Part shown: in pieces, positions 9,906 to 17,881 of the stretch | Numbering within the stretch: the stretch's first letter is position 1 | Layout: every line of letters starts with the position of its first letter | Assembly (NCBI GenBank): GCA_900109895.1 | Contig: FOBR01000007.1 | Span: 141,513 to 205,512 of the forward strand | Source: a bacterium A37T11 | GTDB lineage: Bacteria > Bacteroidota > Bacteroidia > Sphingobacteriales > Sphingobacteriaceae | DNA length: 64,000 nucleotides | Direction: 5' to 3' | Translations under genes and position numbers: made by a program | Notes under the pieces: generated by a model | What the model saw: the letters and a program-made list of their open reading frames with translations, nothing else | What the model was told of the DNA's origin: nothing | The model's database searches: none

Positions 9906-9935
9906 TTGCATTATTAAATTATTGTTTTACCTTTG
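9906..9935 (+). promoter_or_regulatory. Bacteroidota promoter reading into a gene-free segment
   Basis: TTG at 9906-9908, a 19-bp gap and TACCTTTG at 9928-9935 form a close match to the Bacteroidota promoter consensus. Transcription should start near 9939. No convincing protein-coding gene follows for 560 bp; a folded RNA candidate does. Confidence 0.65.
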
Positions 9936-9938
9936 TTT

Positions 9939-10260
9939 CATCGATCAGAGTAGGGGAGCCGCCAGTGCGCCTGACCTTGCCTTTATCGACAACTTATTTT
10001 TACGGGTCTCTCGGCCTGAAGCCGCCAGTTTCAACAACGAGAGAGACCGTGATTCGCCCATGGGCTGGATATTTTGTATCTTTGCCGATGCAATCCACCT
10101 GGGCGGATTCCGCGTCTTGCTTTTGTTGTTAGTCCAATAACCTCCGGGTTTGCGGATCGGTTCCTGGCGGCACCAAGGACAAAAGCAGCGGGGTTCGCCC
10201 GATGGATTTGCATTCATCCATCTGCAGCACCTCATTTCTTTTGTCGGGAGACCCGTTTTT
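9939..10260 (+). ncRNA. Candidate structured RNA or repeat element (unrecognised)
   Basis: This stretch of about 320 nt begins at a predicted start of transcription and ends in a small stem (CGGG/CCCG, loop AGA) followed by TTTTT near 10255. It contains an arm pair at 10002-10013 and 10038-10050 with an inner GGC/GCC hairpin, a GCCCATGGGC palindrome near 10057, a GCGG/CCGC hairpin, and a 7-bp stem at 10201-10222. It is more GC-rich than its flanks. Short frames occur on both strands (for example 106 codons on the minus strand) but none has a family match or a good start. I did not find RNase P, tmRNA or 6S signatures. It may be a non-coding RNA or a multi-copy repeat. The rest of the gap, 10261-10499, holds nothing I recognise except the palindrome listed separately. 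Confidence 0.4.
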
Positions 10261-10440
10261 ACCATACACTAACTAATTTTATATGGCAAAAACGTGTACT
10301 AACCAACCATCCAGTTACCCTTGCAGCACCTCGCGCGCTGTTTACGTATCCTGTGTTCATCAGGATCCGACTATCCGTATTATTTGTGCACCTGAGTAAA
10401 GCTGTAGGCTTTAGGCCGTAAGCTGTAAGCTCCCTTCCAT

Positions 10441-10456
10441 TTTGGCTATAGCCAAA
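10441..10456. promoter_or_regulatory. 16-bp perfect palindrome upstream of second susC
   Basis: TTTGGCTATAGCCAAA is a perfect inverted repeat 44 bp before the susC start, placed where a dimeric regulator could bind. No TAnnTTTG box is visible in this gap, so how this operon is transcribed is not clear from the sequence. Confidence 0.4.
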
Positions 10457-10499
10457 TATGTATAGCTATTTATTAATTCATTCATAACCAACTTAATAA

Positions 10500-13400
10500 A
10501 TGAATAAACTTTATTCAATGGCACACTATTGCCCTAATTTCCGGCTAAAAATAACCAAAATAAAGCAAATAAAAAGCAATTCGCTTTTCGCATTATGCTT
10601 TTCGCTATTTAATTCTTTCGGGCTGGCGGCATATAGTCAGGAAAAGAAACCAGATACGACCCGTAAAACTTTAACCGACTCCGTATTTCAATTAAACGAA
10701 GTACAAGTTAGCACCGGTATCCAGTACATTCCCAAAGAACGGGCTACTGGTAGTTTTGTGCTGGTAGACAGTACCCTCTTCAACCGCAGTTTTTCCATAG
10801 ATGTCACCAGCCGGTTGGAGGGGGTGGTTAGTGGCCTTCGGTTTAACCGTCAGGACATGAACCCCAAAAACGTAGATCTGACCATCCGCAGCACCAGCAC
10901 CATCCGGTCCGATGACCAGCCGCTCATCATCCTGGATAATTTTGAGTACAACGGCGACCTGAAAAACATCAATCCAAATGATGTACTTCAGGTCTCGGTG
11001 CTCAAAGACGCCGCTGCGGCCAGCATTTGGGGAGCTCGTGCCGGTAACGGTGTGATCGTTATTACGACCAAGCAGGGTAAATATAATCAACCTACACGAG
11101 TTTCTCTTAGTAGTAACCTAGCCACCAAAGGCAAGCAAAATCCGTTCAATACCCCCTGGCTCTCTACCTCTGACTACATTGATATGGAAACTTATCTGTT
11201 TAAGCAGGGCTATTATACCAGTGCGTTGGGGAATATCAGTAAACCGCCTGTTTCCCCAATAGTATGGTTATTAAATGAACGAAAAAAAGGGCTTATTTCT
11301 GCGGCAGATTCCGCTGCCGCCATTGATCAATATCGTGGCATAGACGCCAGGAACGACTTTCGCCAATATTACTTTCAGCGAAGCATTTCGCAGCAGCATG
11401 CGCTTTCACTGACTGGAGGAGGAGCCTTTAACCAGTACTACGCATCGGTCGGTTGGGATAAAAATCAAGGTGGAACGGTAGGATCTGCCTATGACCGCCT
11501 ATCCCTTTCTTTTAACCACAGCATTGGCTTTTTTGATAATAAACTGGAAGTAAAAACAGGCATTATTTATACCAAGACACAGGATCAGCTAAATGACCCG
11601 TATCCTGCAATCACCTATCCTTACGCACAGCTGGCGGATGCGGAAGGGAACAGCCTTTCCATCGCCCGGTACAATCCCGGCTTTTTAGATACCATAGGGC
11701 AGGGACGCCTTCTGGATTGGGGCTACCGTCCATTGGAGGAATTGGCGCTGGCAGACAATACTGTCAAAACATCCGATCTGAAGGTTAACCTGAATATCGG
11801 GTACCGCTTGTTTGAGTGGCTAAAGGTCAAAGCCCTTTATCAGTATGGCGATGGCCAAACCACAACCCGCAATTATCAAAGCCAGGAAACCTTCTATACC
11901 CGCGACTTAATCAATCAATTTTCGTCCATTGCCTCGAATGGACAGGTTAGCCGGCCTATACCATTGGGCGGTATTGTTGACCTAAAAAATACTCACTATA
12001 TAGCACAACATCTGCGTGGGCAGCTGGACCTGCAACATCGCTGGCAGGCGCACGAACTACAAGGACTTATCGGTGCTGAATTAAGTAATCTCAACACCCA
12101 GGCAAATGGCTCTAGGTTTTACGGGTATAACGAGGGGCAAACCAGTAGCAGCAACGTGGACGCTGTAAACGCTTATACAAGCATGGTCACCGGACGGAAG
12201 AATATACGAATCGCAAACGGGCAGAGCCTTCGATATCTCACCGATCGCTTTTTGTCCTTTTATGCGAATGCCAGTTATAGTTACATGAAGCGATATACCT
12301 TATCCGGTAGCATGCGAAAGGACGGATCTAATCTTTTTGGGGTCGCTACTAACCAAAAATGGTCGCCACTGTGGTCTACCGGTTTCAAATGGGATATTTC
12401 CAAAGAGCCTATTTATCAGATTTCCTGGTTGCCGTCATTAAGCATACGGCTTAGCTATGGTACCAGCGGCAATATTAATAAAACAGTTTCTGCCTATTTA
12501 GTAGCCCGCTCCCTCGGTTCCAACAACTATGGGCTACCCATCCTGAACATAAGCAATCCGCCTAATCCGGACCTTACCTGGGAAACGGTTGCTACGCTCA
12601 ATGCGGCCCTAGATTTTAGCGTGCTGCAATCTGGTCGAATTAGTGGGAGCTTAGAATTTTATCAGCGGAAAGGACGTAATCTCATGGCCGATGCAGAGCT
12701 TCCGGCAGCAAGCGGGCTGCTAACGTATCGCGGCAATACAGCTTCGATGAGTGGTAAGGGCGTAGACCTAAGTTTTAACAGCCAAAACCTGGTTGGCGCA
12801 TTACATTGGCAGACTGCAGTATTATATAGCTATACTACCAATCGGGTGACTGAATACCGTGTTACGCCAACGAATAACAGCAGTTACCTCAGTGGGGCCT
12901 ACCAAGTTGGGAAATCTTTGGATGGCTTTTATGTCTATCGCTGGGCTGGTCTGGATCCGCAAAATGGCAATCCACGTGGTTATTTGAACGGGCAGGTCAG
13001 TGAAGATTATGCCGCTATGGTCAACTCTACTGATTTGAGTGACCTGCACTATGTAGACAGCCACCGGCCTGTTCATTATGGAAGCATTAGAAATACAGTT
13101 GGCTGGCAACATATTTCTTTGTCATTCAATGTGACCTTTAAGATAGGGTATTACTTCGGCAACAGTTTACTAAACTACAGTAATCTGTATGGCGGATCTT
13201 TTACAGGAGGTGCGGCAGACTTTCCAATGAGATGGCAAAAACCTGGCGATGAAGCCCATACGCAGGTACCATCCCTGGTATACCCCGCGGTGTCTTCGCG
13301 GGATAACTTTTATAACAATTCAGAAGCAATAGTCGAAAAAGGCGATCATATTCGCTTTCAGGACATCCGTTTGGCGTATGAAATTATTAAAAAGACGGCC

Positions 13401-13550
13401 ACCTGGCTCCCCTTTCGCAACCTGCAATTTTTTGCGATGGCGGCTAACGTGGGGCTCATCTGGAAAGCGACAAAAAGCCGCATGGATCCCGACTATGGTT
13501 ATCAGTATACGCAAACCCGCTTTTCCGGCGGGATAAAAATTGAATTATAA
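10500..13550 (+). CDS. SusC/RagA-family TonB-linked outer-membrane transporter, no STN domain
   Basis: A 1016-residue protein. Unlike the first and third SusC proteins it has neither STN nor carboxypeptidase-like domain: after an N-terminal export region (about 1-47, ending near LAAYSQ) it goes directly into the plug (about 60-180, with NPNDVLQVSVLKDAAAASIW), then the barrel, ending GGIKIEL. The extended polar start (M-N-K-L-Y-S) suggests that the true start may be a later codon. Without STN it probably does not signal through a FecR. It is followed after 17 bp by a SusD partner and then by a thioredoxin, an arrangement different from a sugar-utilisation locus. Confidence 0.92.
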   Translation: MNKLYSMAHYCPNFRLKITKIKQIKSNSLFALCFSLFNSFGLAAYSQEKKPDTTRKTLTDSVFQLNEVQVSTGIQYIPKERATGSFVLVDSTLFNRSFSIDVTSRLEGVVSGLRFNRQDMNPKNVDLTIRSTSTIRSDDQPLIILDNFEYNGDLKNINPNDVLQVSVLKDAAAASIWGARAGNGVIVITTKQGKYNQPTRVSLSSNLATKGKQNPFNTPWLSTSDYIDMETYLFKQGYYTSALGNISKPPVSPIVWLLNERKKGLISAADSAAAIDQYRGIDARNDFRQYYFQRSISQQHALSLTGGGAFNQYYASVGWDKNQGGTVGSAYDRLSLSFNHSIGFFDNKLEVKTGIIYTKTQDQLNDPYPAITYPYAQLADAEGNSLSIARYNPGFLDTIGQGRLLDWGYRPLEELALADNTVKTSDLKVNLNIGYRLFEWLKVKALYQYGDGQTTTRNYQSQETFYTRDLINQFSSIASNGQVSRPIPLGGIVDLKNTHYIAQHLRGQLDLQHRWQAHELQGLIGAELSNLNTQANGSRFYGYNEGQTSSSNVDAVNAYTSMVTGRKNIRIANGQSLRYLTDRFLSFYANASYSYMKRYTLSGSMRKDGSNLFGVATNQKWSPLWSTGFKWDISKEPIYQISWLPSLSIRLSYGTSGNINKTVSAYLVARSLGSNNYGLPILNISNPPNPDLTWETVATLNAALDFSVLQSGRISGSLEFYQRKGRNLMADAELPAASGLLTYRGNTASMSGKGVDLSFNSQNLVGALHWQTAVLYSYTTNRVTEYRVTPTNNSSYLSGAYQVGKSLDGFYVYRWAGLDPQNGNPRGYLNGQVSEDYAAMVNSTDLSDLHYVDSHRPVHYGSIRNTVGWQHISLSFNVTFKIGYYFGNSLLNYSNLYGGSFTGGAADFPMRWQKPGDEAHTQVPSLVYPAVSSRDNFYNNSEAIVEKGDHIRFQDIRLAYEIIKKTATWLPFRNLQFFAMAANVGLIWKATKSRMDPDYGYQYTQTRFSGGIKIEL

Positions 13551-13567
13551 TCCTAATAACGATAAAC

Positions 13568-14929
13568 ATGAATATAAGAATAAACGTATTGATCCTTTGT
13601 GGCTGCCTGGTGTCGTGTAACAGTTACCTGGATGCCGTACCCGATAGATCACTGGCCATATTGACAACCTTAGAACAGTATGAACAGCTTATTAATGGCG
13701 ACTTGTATGCTCAGGCTCCGGCCCTTCAGGAGTTAGGCATTGATGATTATTATGTGCCTTTTTCAGTTTGGCAATCCAAAGACATCCGGTTGCAAAACGC
13801 TTATATTTGGAAAGCAGATATTTACGACGGGAACAGTGGTTCAGGTGTTACCCAAGACTGGAATGCACCCTATGGTAAGATCTATTATTGCAATGTCGTG
13901 CTTGAAGGACTGGAAAGCCTTAGTGGTAGCCATGAATCGGCCGCATTCAGGGAAGTGAAGGGACATGCCCTGTTTTTTCGGGCATACCAGCACTATTTGC
14001 TGCAAGAGGTCTACGGGCAACCCTACCGTCCAGCCACTGCCAATATGGACTTGGGCATCCCGCTTAAATATACGTCCTTACCTACAGAACGTATTTTCAG
14101 GTCAACTGTCGCAAAAACATTTGCCAGTATTATCCTTGACTCAGAAAAAGCGCTTGAAATGCTGCCGGAAGACTATCAAGCTGTAAACAAAGTGCGCGCA
14201 TCAAAGGCAGCCGTCTGTGCCTTTTTAAGCAGAGTGTATTTAACCATGCAGAACTACCAGCAGTCGTTGGCCTATGCGGACCAGTGTTTAAGTTATTATG
14301 TGCAATTACTGGACTATAACCAACTTTATCCCGATTATCGTTTTGGCTATCCGGACAACCAAGAAGTAGTGTTTTCGGTCAATGCCAGCGGTACGAGTGG
14401 CGTCTTTTTGAATACCGGAATATTTGTAGACTCTCTCCTATATCCGTTATATGCAGATCATGACTTGCGTAAACAAGTATTCTTCCTGCAAGACGCAACC
14501 ACGGGTCTTCCTCATTTTAAAAGCATGTATTCCGGAGATTCCAATCCCTTTGCCGGCTTGGCGCTTGATGAAGTATACCTGAACCGGGCTGAATGCCGGG
14601 CACGTTTGGGGGACGAGGACGGTGCCTTGGCGGACTTAAATGAACTATTGATTCATCGCTACGAAACCGGATACTATTTTCCATTGACCCGCGAAAGCGC
14701 TGGTAATACGCTGCAAGCCGTGTTAAAAGAAAGGCGAAAGGAAATGGTGGTCCGGTGTACCCGCTGGACGGATCTCAGAAGGCTAAACCAAGATCCGGCT
14801 CTGGCAACGACATTAAGACGCTCGTTAAATGGAACAGATTATGAACTGCTACCAAACAGTCCTCGTTACACCTATCCCATTCCACCCAAGGAAGCCGCCA
14901 TCAGTCAGCTACCTCAAAATCAACGTTAA
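13568..14929 (+). CDS. SusD/RagB-family lipoprotein
   Basis: A 453-residue lipoprotein with lipobox LVSC (cysteine near residue 17). The N-terminal SusD segment (about 20-110) and the helical region ALFFRAYQHYLLQEVYGQPY (about 138-157) are clear. The C-terminal RRKEMVVRCTRWTDLRRLN (about 395-413) is the equivalent of the ERRxEL signature. It is shorter than the first SusD (511). It pairs with the SusC just upstream and is followed 6 bp later by the thioredoxin gene, so the three are one operon. Confidence 0.92.
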   Translation: MNIRINVLILCGCLVSCNSYLDAVPDRSLAILTTLEQYEQLINGDLYAQAPALQELGIDDYYVPFSVWQSKDIRLQNAYIWKADIYDGNSGSGVTQDWNAPYGKIYYCNVVLEGLESLSGSHESAAFREVKGHALFFRAYQHYLLQEVYGQPYRPATANMDLGIPLKYTSLPTERIFRSTVAKTFASIILDSEKALEMLPEDYQAVNKVRASKAAVCAFLSRVYLTMQNYQQSLAYADQCLSYYVQLLDYNQLYPDYRFGYPDNQEVVFSVNASGTSGVFLNTGIFVDSLLYPLYADHDLRKQVFFLQDATTGLPHFKSMYSGDSNPFAGLALDEVYLNRAECRARLGDEDGALADLNELLIHRYETGYYFPLTRESAGNTLQAVLKERRKEMVVRCTRWTDLRRLNQDPALATTLRRSLNGTDYELLPNSPRYTYPIPPKEAAISQLPQNQR

Positions 14930-14935
14930 CAAAAT

Positions 14936-15445
14936 ATGAAACAGGTTATAATAGTCTTCGTTACATGGGTGATCGGTCTTCTGCAGGTGCAGGGACAGCA
15001 AGTTGGTAAACCTGTTCCCGCATTTCGGTTGGAAGATAGCGAAGGGCACTTCATAAATCTGGCTGATTTCGAAGGGAAAGTGGTTGTTATTGATATTTGG
15101 TATACCGGTTGCAGCAGTTGTGCCTATTTTTATCAACACGTTTTATCGGGCATAGAAAACGAGTTTCTTTCAAAAAATGAGGTGGTATTCATATCGGTAT
15201 CTACGGATAAAGATCGGAAATGTTGGTTGAAAAGCGTTGCAGGGGGTAACTATACTTCGTCCAAGCTTATCAATGTATATACTGGGGGTAAGGGATTCCA
15301 ACATGCCTTACTTACTTTTTATGATGTAGAGCGTTTCCCTTATCTCCTTATAATAGATAAAAAGGGTAACCTGCACGCAGCGATTGATACAGTCAATCAT
15401 TATTCTACGGAACAGATTACCCAACTAATTAAGGATGTGCATTAA
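14936..15445 (+). CDS. TlpA/AhpC-type thioredoxin-fold protein, exported
   Basis: A 169-residue protein with a signal peptide (about 1-21, ending VQG-Q). The thioredoxin fold carries a CxxC active site (W-Y-T-G-C-S-S-C, cysteines 59 and 62) and a cis-proline region (RFPYLLII) near residue 135. It should catalyse thiol-disulfide exchange in the periplasm. It is the third gene of the susC-susD-redoxin unit. The convergent neighbours, a two-cysteine exported protein and a MauE/DoxX-like membrane protein, suggest a shared redox task. Confidence 0.88.
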   Translation: MKQVIIVFVTWVIGLLQVQGQQVGKPVPAFRLEDSEGHFINLADFEGKVVVIDIWYTGCSSCAYFYQHVLSGIENEFLSKNEVVFISVSTDKDRKCWLKSVAGGNYTSSKLINVYTGGKGFQHALLTFYDVERFPYLLIIDKKGNLHAAIDTVNHYSTEQITQLIKDVH

Positions 15446-15449
15446 CCTG

Positions 15450-15480
15450 AAACGGCTGGACCACGCATCCAGCCGTTTTT
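15450..15480. terminator. Bidirectional terminator between convergent operons
   Basis: An 11-bp perfect stem (AAACGGCTGGA 15450-15460 / TCCAGCCGTTT 15468-15478) followed by T5. It sits between the stop of the redoxin gene and the stop of the convergent DUF6520-like gene and probably ends at least the plus-strand operon. Confidence 0.85.
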
Positions 15481-15499
15481 GTTGCCAGATTATTTAACC

Positions 15500-15829
15500 T
15501 CAGTTAGCATACGGACCGTTGCCCGATGTAGTGAAGTCGGCATCATCGTCTACATACCAACCATTTGCAGCGTCGCCCTGAATGGTCACATCGCCTTCTT
15601 CAAAGCTGATTCTACATGGATAGCTAGCAAGACCACATGATCCACTAGTAGTGCTGATCGGACTGGCTGTGATGTATAAACGGTGATTTCCTGAATCCTG
15701 ACTCAGCACACCGTAAACAACCGTTGCCACCTTTTTAGTCTTGTCTTCCTTAAAAGACATCATCACTACGCCCATCAATAGGGCACCCACTACGGTGAAC
15801 GTATTCACCTGTAAAAGCAATTTTCTCAT
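15500..15829 (-). CDS. Small exported protein, DUF6520-like
   Basis: A 109-residue protein with an N-terminal hydrophobic export segment (about 9-25) and a short mature part with two cysteines (65 and 72, in SGSCGLASYPCRI). Size, export signal and the paired cysteines recall the DUF6520 family of Bacteroidota, which often occurs in clusters with redoxins and SusC/D proteins. Function is not established. It lies 111 bp downstream of the MauE-like gene on the same strand. A disulfide between the two cysteines, formed or reduced by the adjacent redox proteins, is an inference. Confidence 0.65.
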   Translation of the reverse strand: MRKLLLQVNTFTVVGALLMGVVMMSFKEDKTKKVATVVYGVLSQDSGNHRLYITASPISTTSGSCGLASYPCRISFEEGDVTIQGDAANGWYVDDDADFTTSGNGPYAN

Positions 15830-15940
15830 TGCAGTAAAAAGTTTAATTTGTTTGTTGCCACCATGGCCCTTGAAGCCTTCGCCTGGTGATCGTTACTTCT
15901 CAGTTCTGCGCAGGGCCGGCTTTTGCCCTGCTGTCGCTGG

Positions 15941-16429
15941 TCATCCACTATTCCTGGCCACCTCCTTTCGCACTTTTAAACGGTGTAACCATCTGTTGAT
16001 ATATGAGAGCCAGCCCTTCTGTAGGGCAAGGACGGTCATAGCGAGTAAGATAAAGATTGTGTTGAAGCGCAGGTTGGCCATAAAAGAACCTTTCTCCAAA
16101 AAGCCCATACAGGCACAGGGTTGTGTTTTGAAGCTCCCGGCCATCCCCAGGATGAGGTAGCCGGTTAACACGGCCAGCATCCGTAAGGTCGCCCGCAAGC
16201 CATACAACCGTGTGGGATGGTAGCTTAACAGCGCTGCCAAGATCAGCTGCAATACAGGCAGCGCCCAGGCGATGATATGCGCCAACTTTTCAGTAAAGAT
16301 CTGTTCATCCATCTGCTCCCGCGCCTTGTCCAGGTCGGTCAGCTGATCCCATGCGGCAAAGAGCAACGTCAGGGATATCACTGCCGTCAGGACATTTACG
16401 ATCAACTCTTTTTTTGCTGCTGTTTTCAT
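15941..16429 (-). CDS. MauE/DoxX-type redox-associated membrane protein
   Basis: A 162-residue integral membrane protein with four hydrophobic helices (about 10-27, 50-69, 82-100, 122-138). A C-A-C pair (cysteines 105 and 107) followed by a small loop and LRFN matches the MauE/DoxX-like proteins of Bacteroidota. MauE-type proteins are thought to pass reducing or oxidising equivalents across the membrane to extracytoplasmic thioredoxins. It is upstream of the DUF6520-like gene on the same strand and convergent with the TlpA gene, which supports a shared redox module. Confidence 0.75.
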   Translation of the reverse strand: MKTAAKKELIVNVLTAVISLTLLFAAWDQLTDLDKAREQMDEQIFTEKLAHIIAWALPVLQLILAALLSYHPTRLYGLRATLRMLAVLTGYLILGMAGSFKTQPCACMGFLEKGSFMANLRFNTIFILLAMTVLALQKGWLSYINRWLHRLKVRKEVARNSG

Positions 16430-16582
16430 ACCACAAAATAAGGTAGTTTATCAACCGCAAAACAGTGGTTCGTGGCGCACCACCCCGGAATAATCCCTAA
16501 AAGATGGTGTTTGGAGTATACTAAACGCAAAAAAAAATTAAAAATTTTTTTAATAGGAGAGGGGGTGGTGTCAGGAAAACCG

Positions 16583-17767
16583 TTAAATTCCGCTCATCAA
16601 CGTTTTCCACGCCTGCTTTTCGGAGGTTTTTAGATTATCCAACAAGTCCGGATATTCCTTAAACAAACGGAGTATCATGGCCAGCAATAAATAATATACC
16701 CCTTCCAGCGTATGCTGCGAAGGATCTTTACTGTGGTTGAGCAGGCTTTTTACACTCAGTTCTTCTTTCTGTCCGCGGGTATTGATCACTGATGCCAGTG
16801 CCTCCATCACCTGTTTTTTCGTATACTCCTTGGGGAAGATGCCCAGGTCTATCCACAGTTGCACCAGGATGGACAGTTGAGGTGCAGACACGGTGGCTTT
16901 GACTTTTTGGGTGAGGGGAGGGCTATTCAAATCAAGGTGGCTTAGCTCAAAGTTGATCCGGGCGATGAGGCATTCCCGCAAAGAATTGCGGTCGGCGGCA
17001 TAATAATATTTGCGGCTTTCTTCCTGGTGCTCCAGCTGCAGGCGGTAGTAGCGCAGTTTCTTTTCAGCATCATCTCCAATAGCCATATCGGTTATCTGCT
17101 GTTTGAGGAAGCGTTGAATGGGGTAGTGGTTAAAATTTAAGTAAACCAGCTCTTGTATCAGGGTGGTTTCCGTCTCCGGCCCGTCCGCATGCAGCATGTT
17201 TTCCAGTGCACGGCCCAGCTTTTGGCCATAAGCCACTTGATGAAAACTCAATAGATGGCCTGTACCTTTACACAGAGGCAAAAAGTAGTCGCCCATCAAA
17301 TATTCCCATTGCGGGCTCACCGGAGCCATACGCAAAGAGTTTATGAGCCGTTTGCGCAGGTTTTTAAAAGCTGGGGCCACCTGCGCAGCCGCAAAATCCG
17401 GAATCCGAAGGTACCGGTGCTGGCCAGCTGGGTAGAGGATGTGCAGGGAGGCGATCGTCTCTTCCAGGCTGCGCATACCTTGCTGCCATAACCCGTAAAA
17501 CGGATGTGCTGAAGTACCATGGTGGGCATATTGCCAAAGTTGGTTGCTGTAGTCAACCAACAGATCCTGCCGGATGCACAGGTTGAGGATGGCTATTTCG
17601 GGGTTGCCAGACAGGGCCACCGACCGAAAAACATGCTCCCCGACCAGGATTATGCCATTTTTTAGTTGCGTGCGCAAGGATGTTAATGCAGGGTCTGCCA
17701 TCCCTTCCCCAACCCCAGGATTGAGTTCTTGGGTAATCCAGTGACCAAAACGGTATATCTCTTCCAT
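16583..17767 (-). CDS. Conserved hypothetical protein, weak RteC-like resemblance
   Basis: A 394-residue soluble protein, rich in helix, without signal peptide or membrane segment. The C-terminal part (about 290-345: VSAPQLSILVQLWIDLGIF then EELSVKSLLN) resembles the C-terminal region of RteC-like and related proteins found next to Bacteroidota mobile elements. That resemblance is from memory and weak. The gene lies in the accessory zone between the redox operon and an AAA-ATPase; copy A of the dispersed 35-bp element lies just upstream, in the opposite orientation. I cannot assign a function. Confidence 0.6.
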   Translation of the reverse strand: MEEIYRFGHWITQELNPGVGEGMADPALTSLRTQLKNGIILVGEHVFRSVALSGNPEIAILNLCIRQDLLVDYSNQLWQYAHHGTSAHPFYGLWQQGMRSLEETIASLHILYPAGQHRYLRIPDFAAAQVAPAFKNLRKRLINSLRMAPVSPQWEYLMGDYFLPLCKGTGHLLSFHQVAYGQKLGRALENMLHADGPETETTLIQELVYLNFNHYPIQRFLKQQITDMAIGDDAEKKLRYYRLQLEHQEESRKYYYAADRNSLRECLIARINFELSHLDLNSPPLTQKVKATVSAPQLSILVQLWIDLGIFPKEYTKKQVMEALASVINTRGQKEELSVKSLLNHSKDPSQHTLEGVYYLLLAMILRLFKEYPDLLDNLKTSEKQAWKTLMSGI

Positions 17768-17788
17768 AGGCGCTTGCTATTAAAGCAG

Positions 17789-17856
17789 CCAATATCGGAA
17801 AAGGGTAGGGGATCAGGCCATACTAAGTTTTGAAAAAAAGACCAGAGTGAGTGCAA
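17789..17856 (+). repeat. Dispersed element, copy A
   Basis: The core TACTAAGTTTTGAAAAAAAG (from 17821) followed by ACCAGAGTGAGTGCAA is nearly identical to copy B (20328-20407). Both also share CCAATATCGG about 30-40 bp upstream. It lies between the 3' end of the AAA-ATPase gene and the 5' end of the 394-aa gene. No gene on its own strand follows directly. Confidence 0.75.
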
Positions 17857-17881
17857 TTCTTTTTCTAAAGGAACCAATAAA

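Noticed and set aside
9939..10260. RNase P RNA, tmRNA or 6S RNA
   Set aside because: None of the conserved signature segments could be found on either strand.
9945..10265. 106-codon minus-strand frame and overlapping plus-strand frames (72 and 115 codons) in the structured segment
   Set aside because: They lie on both strands of a hairpin-rich, GC-richer stretch, have poor starts and no recognisable domain; an RNA or repeat explains them better. Not excluded.
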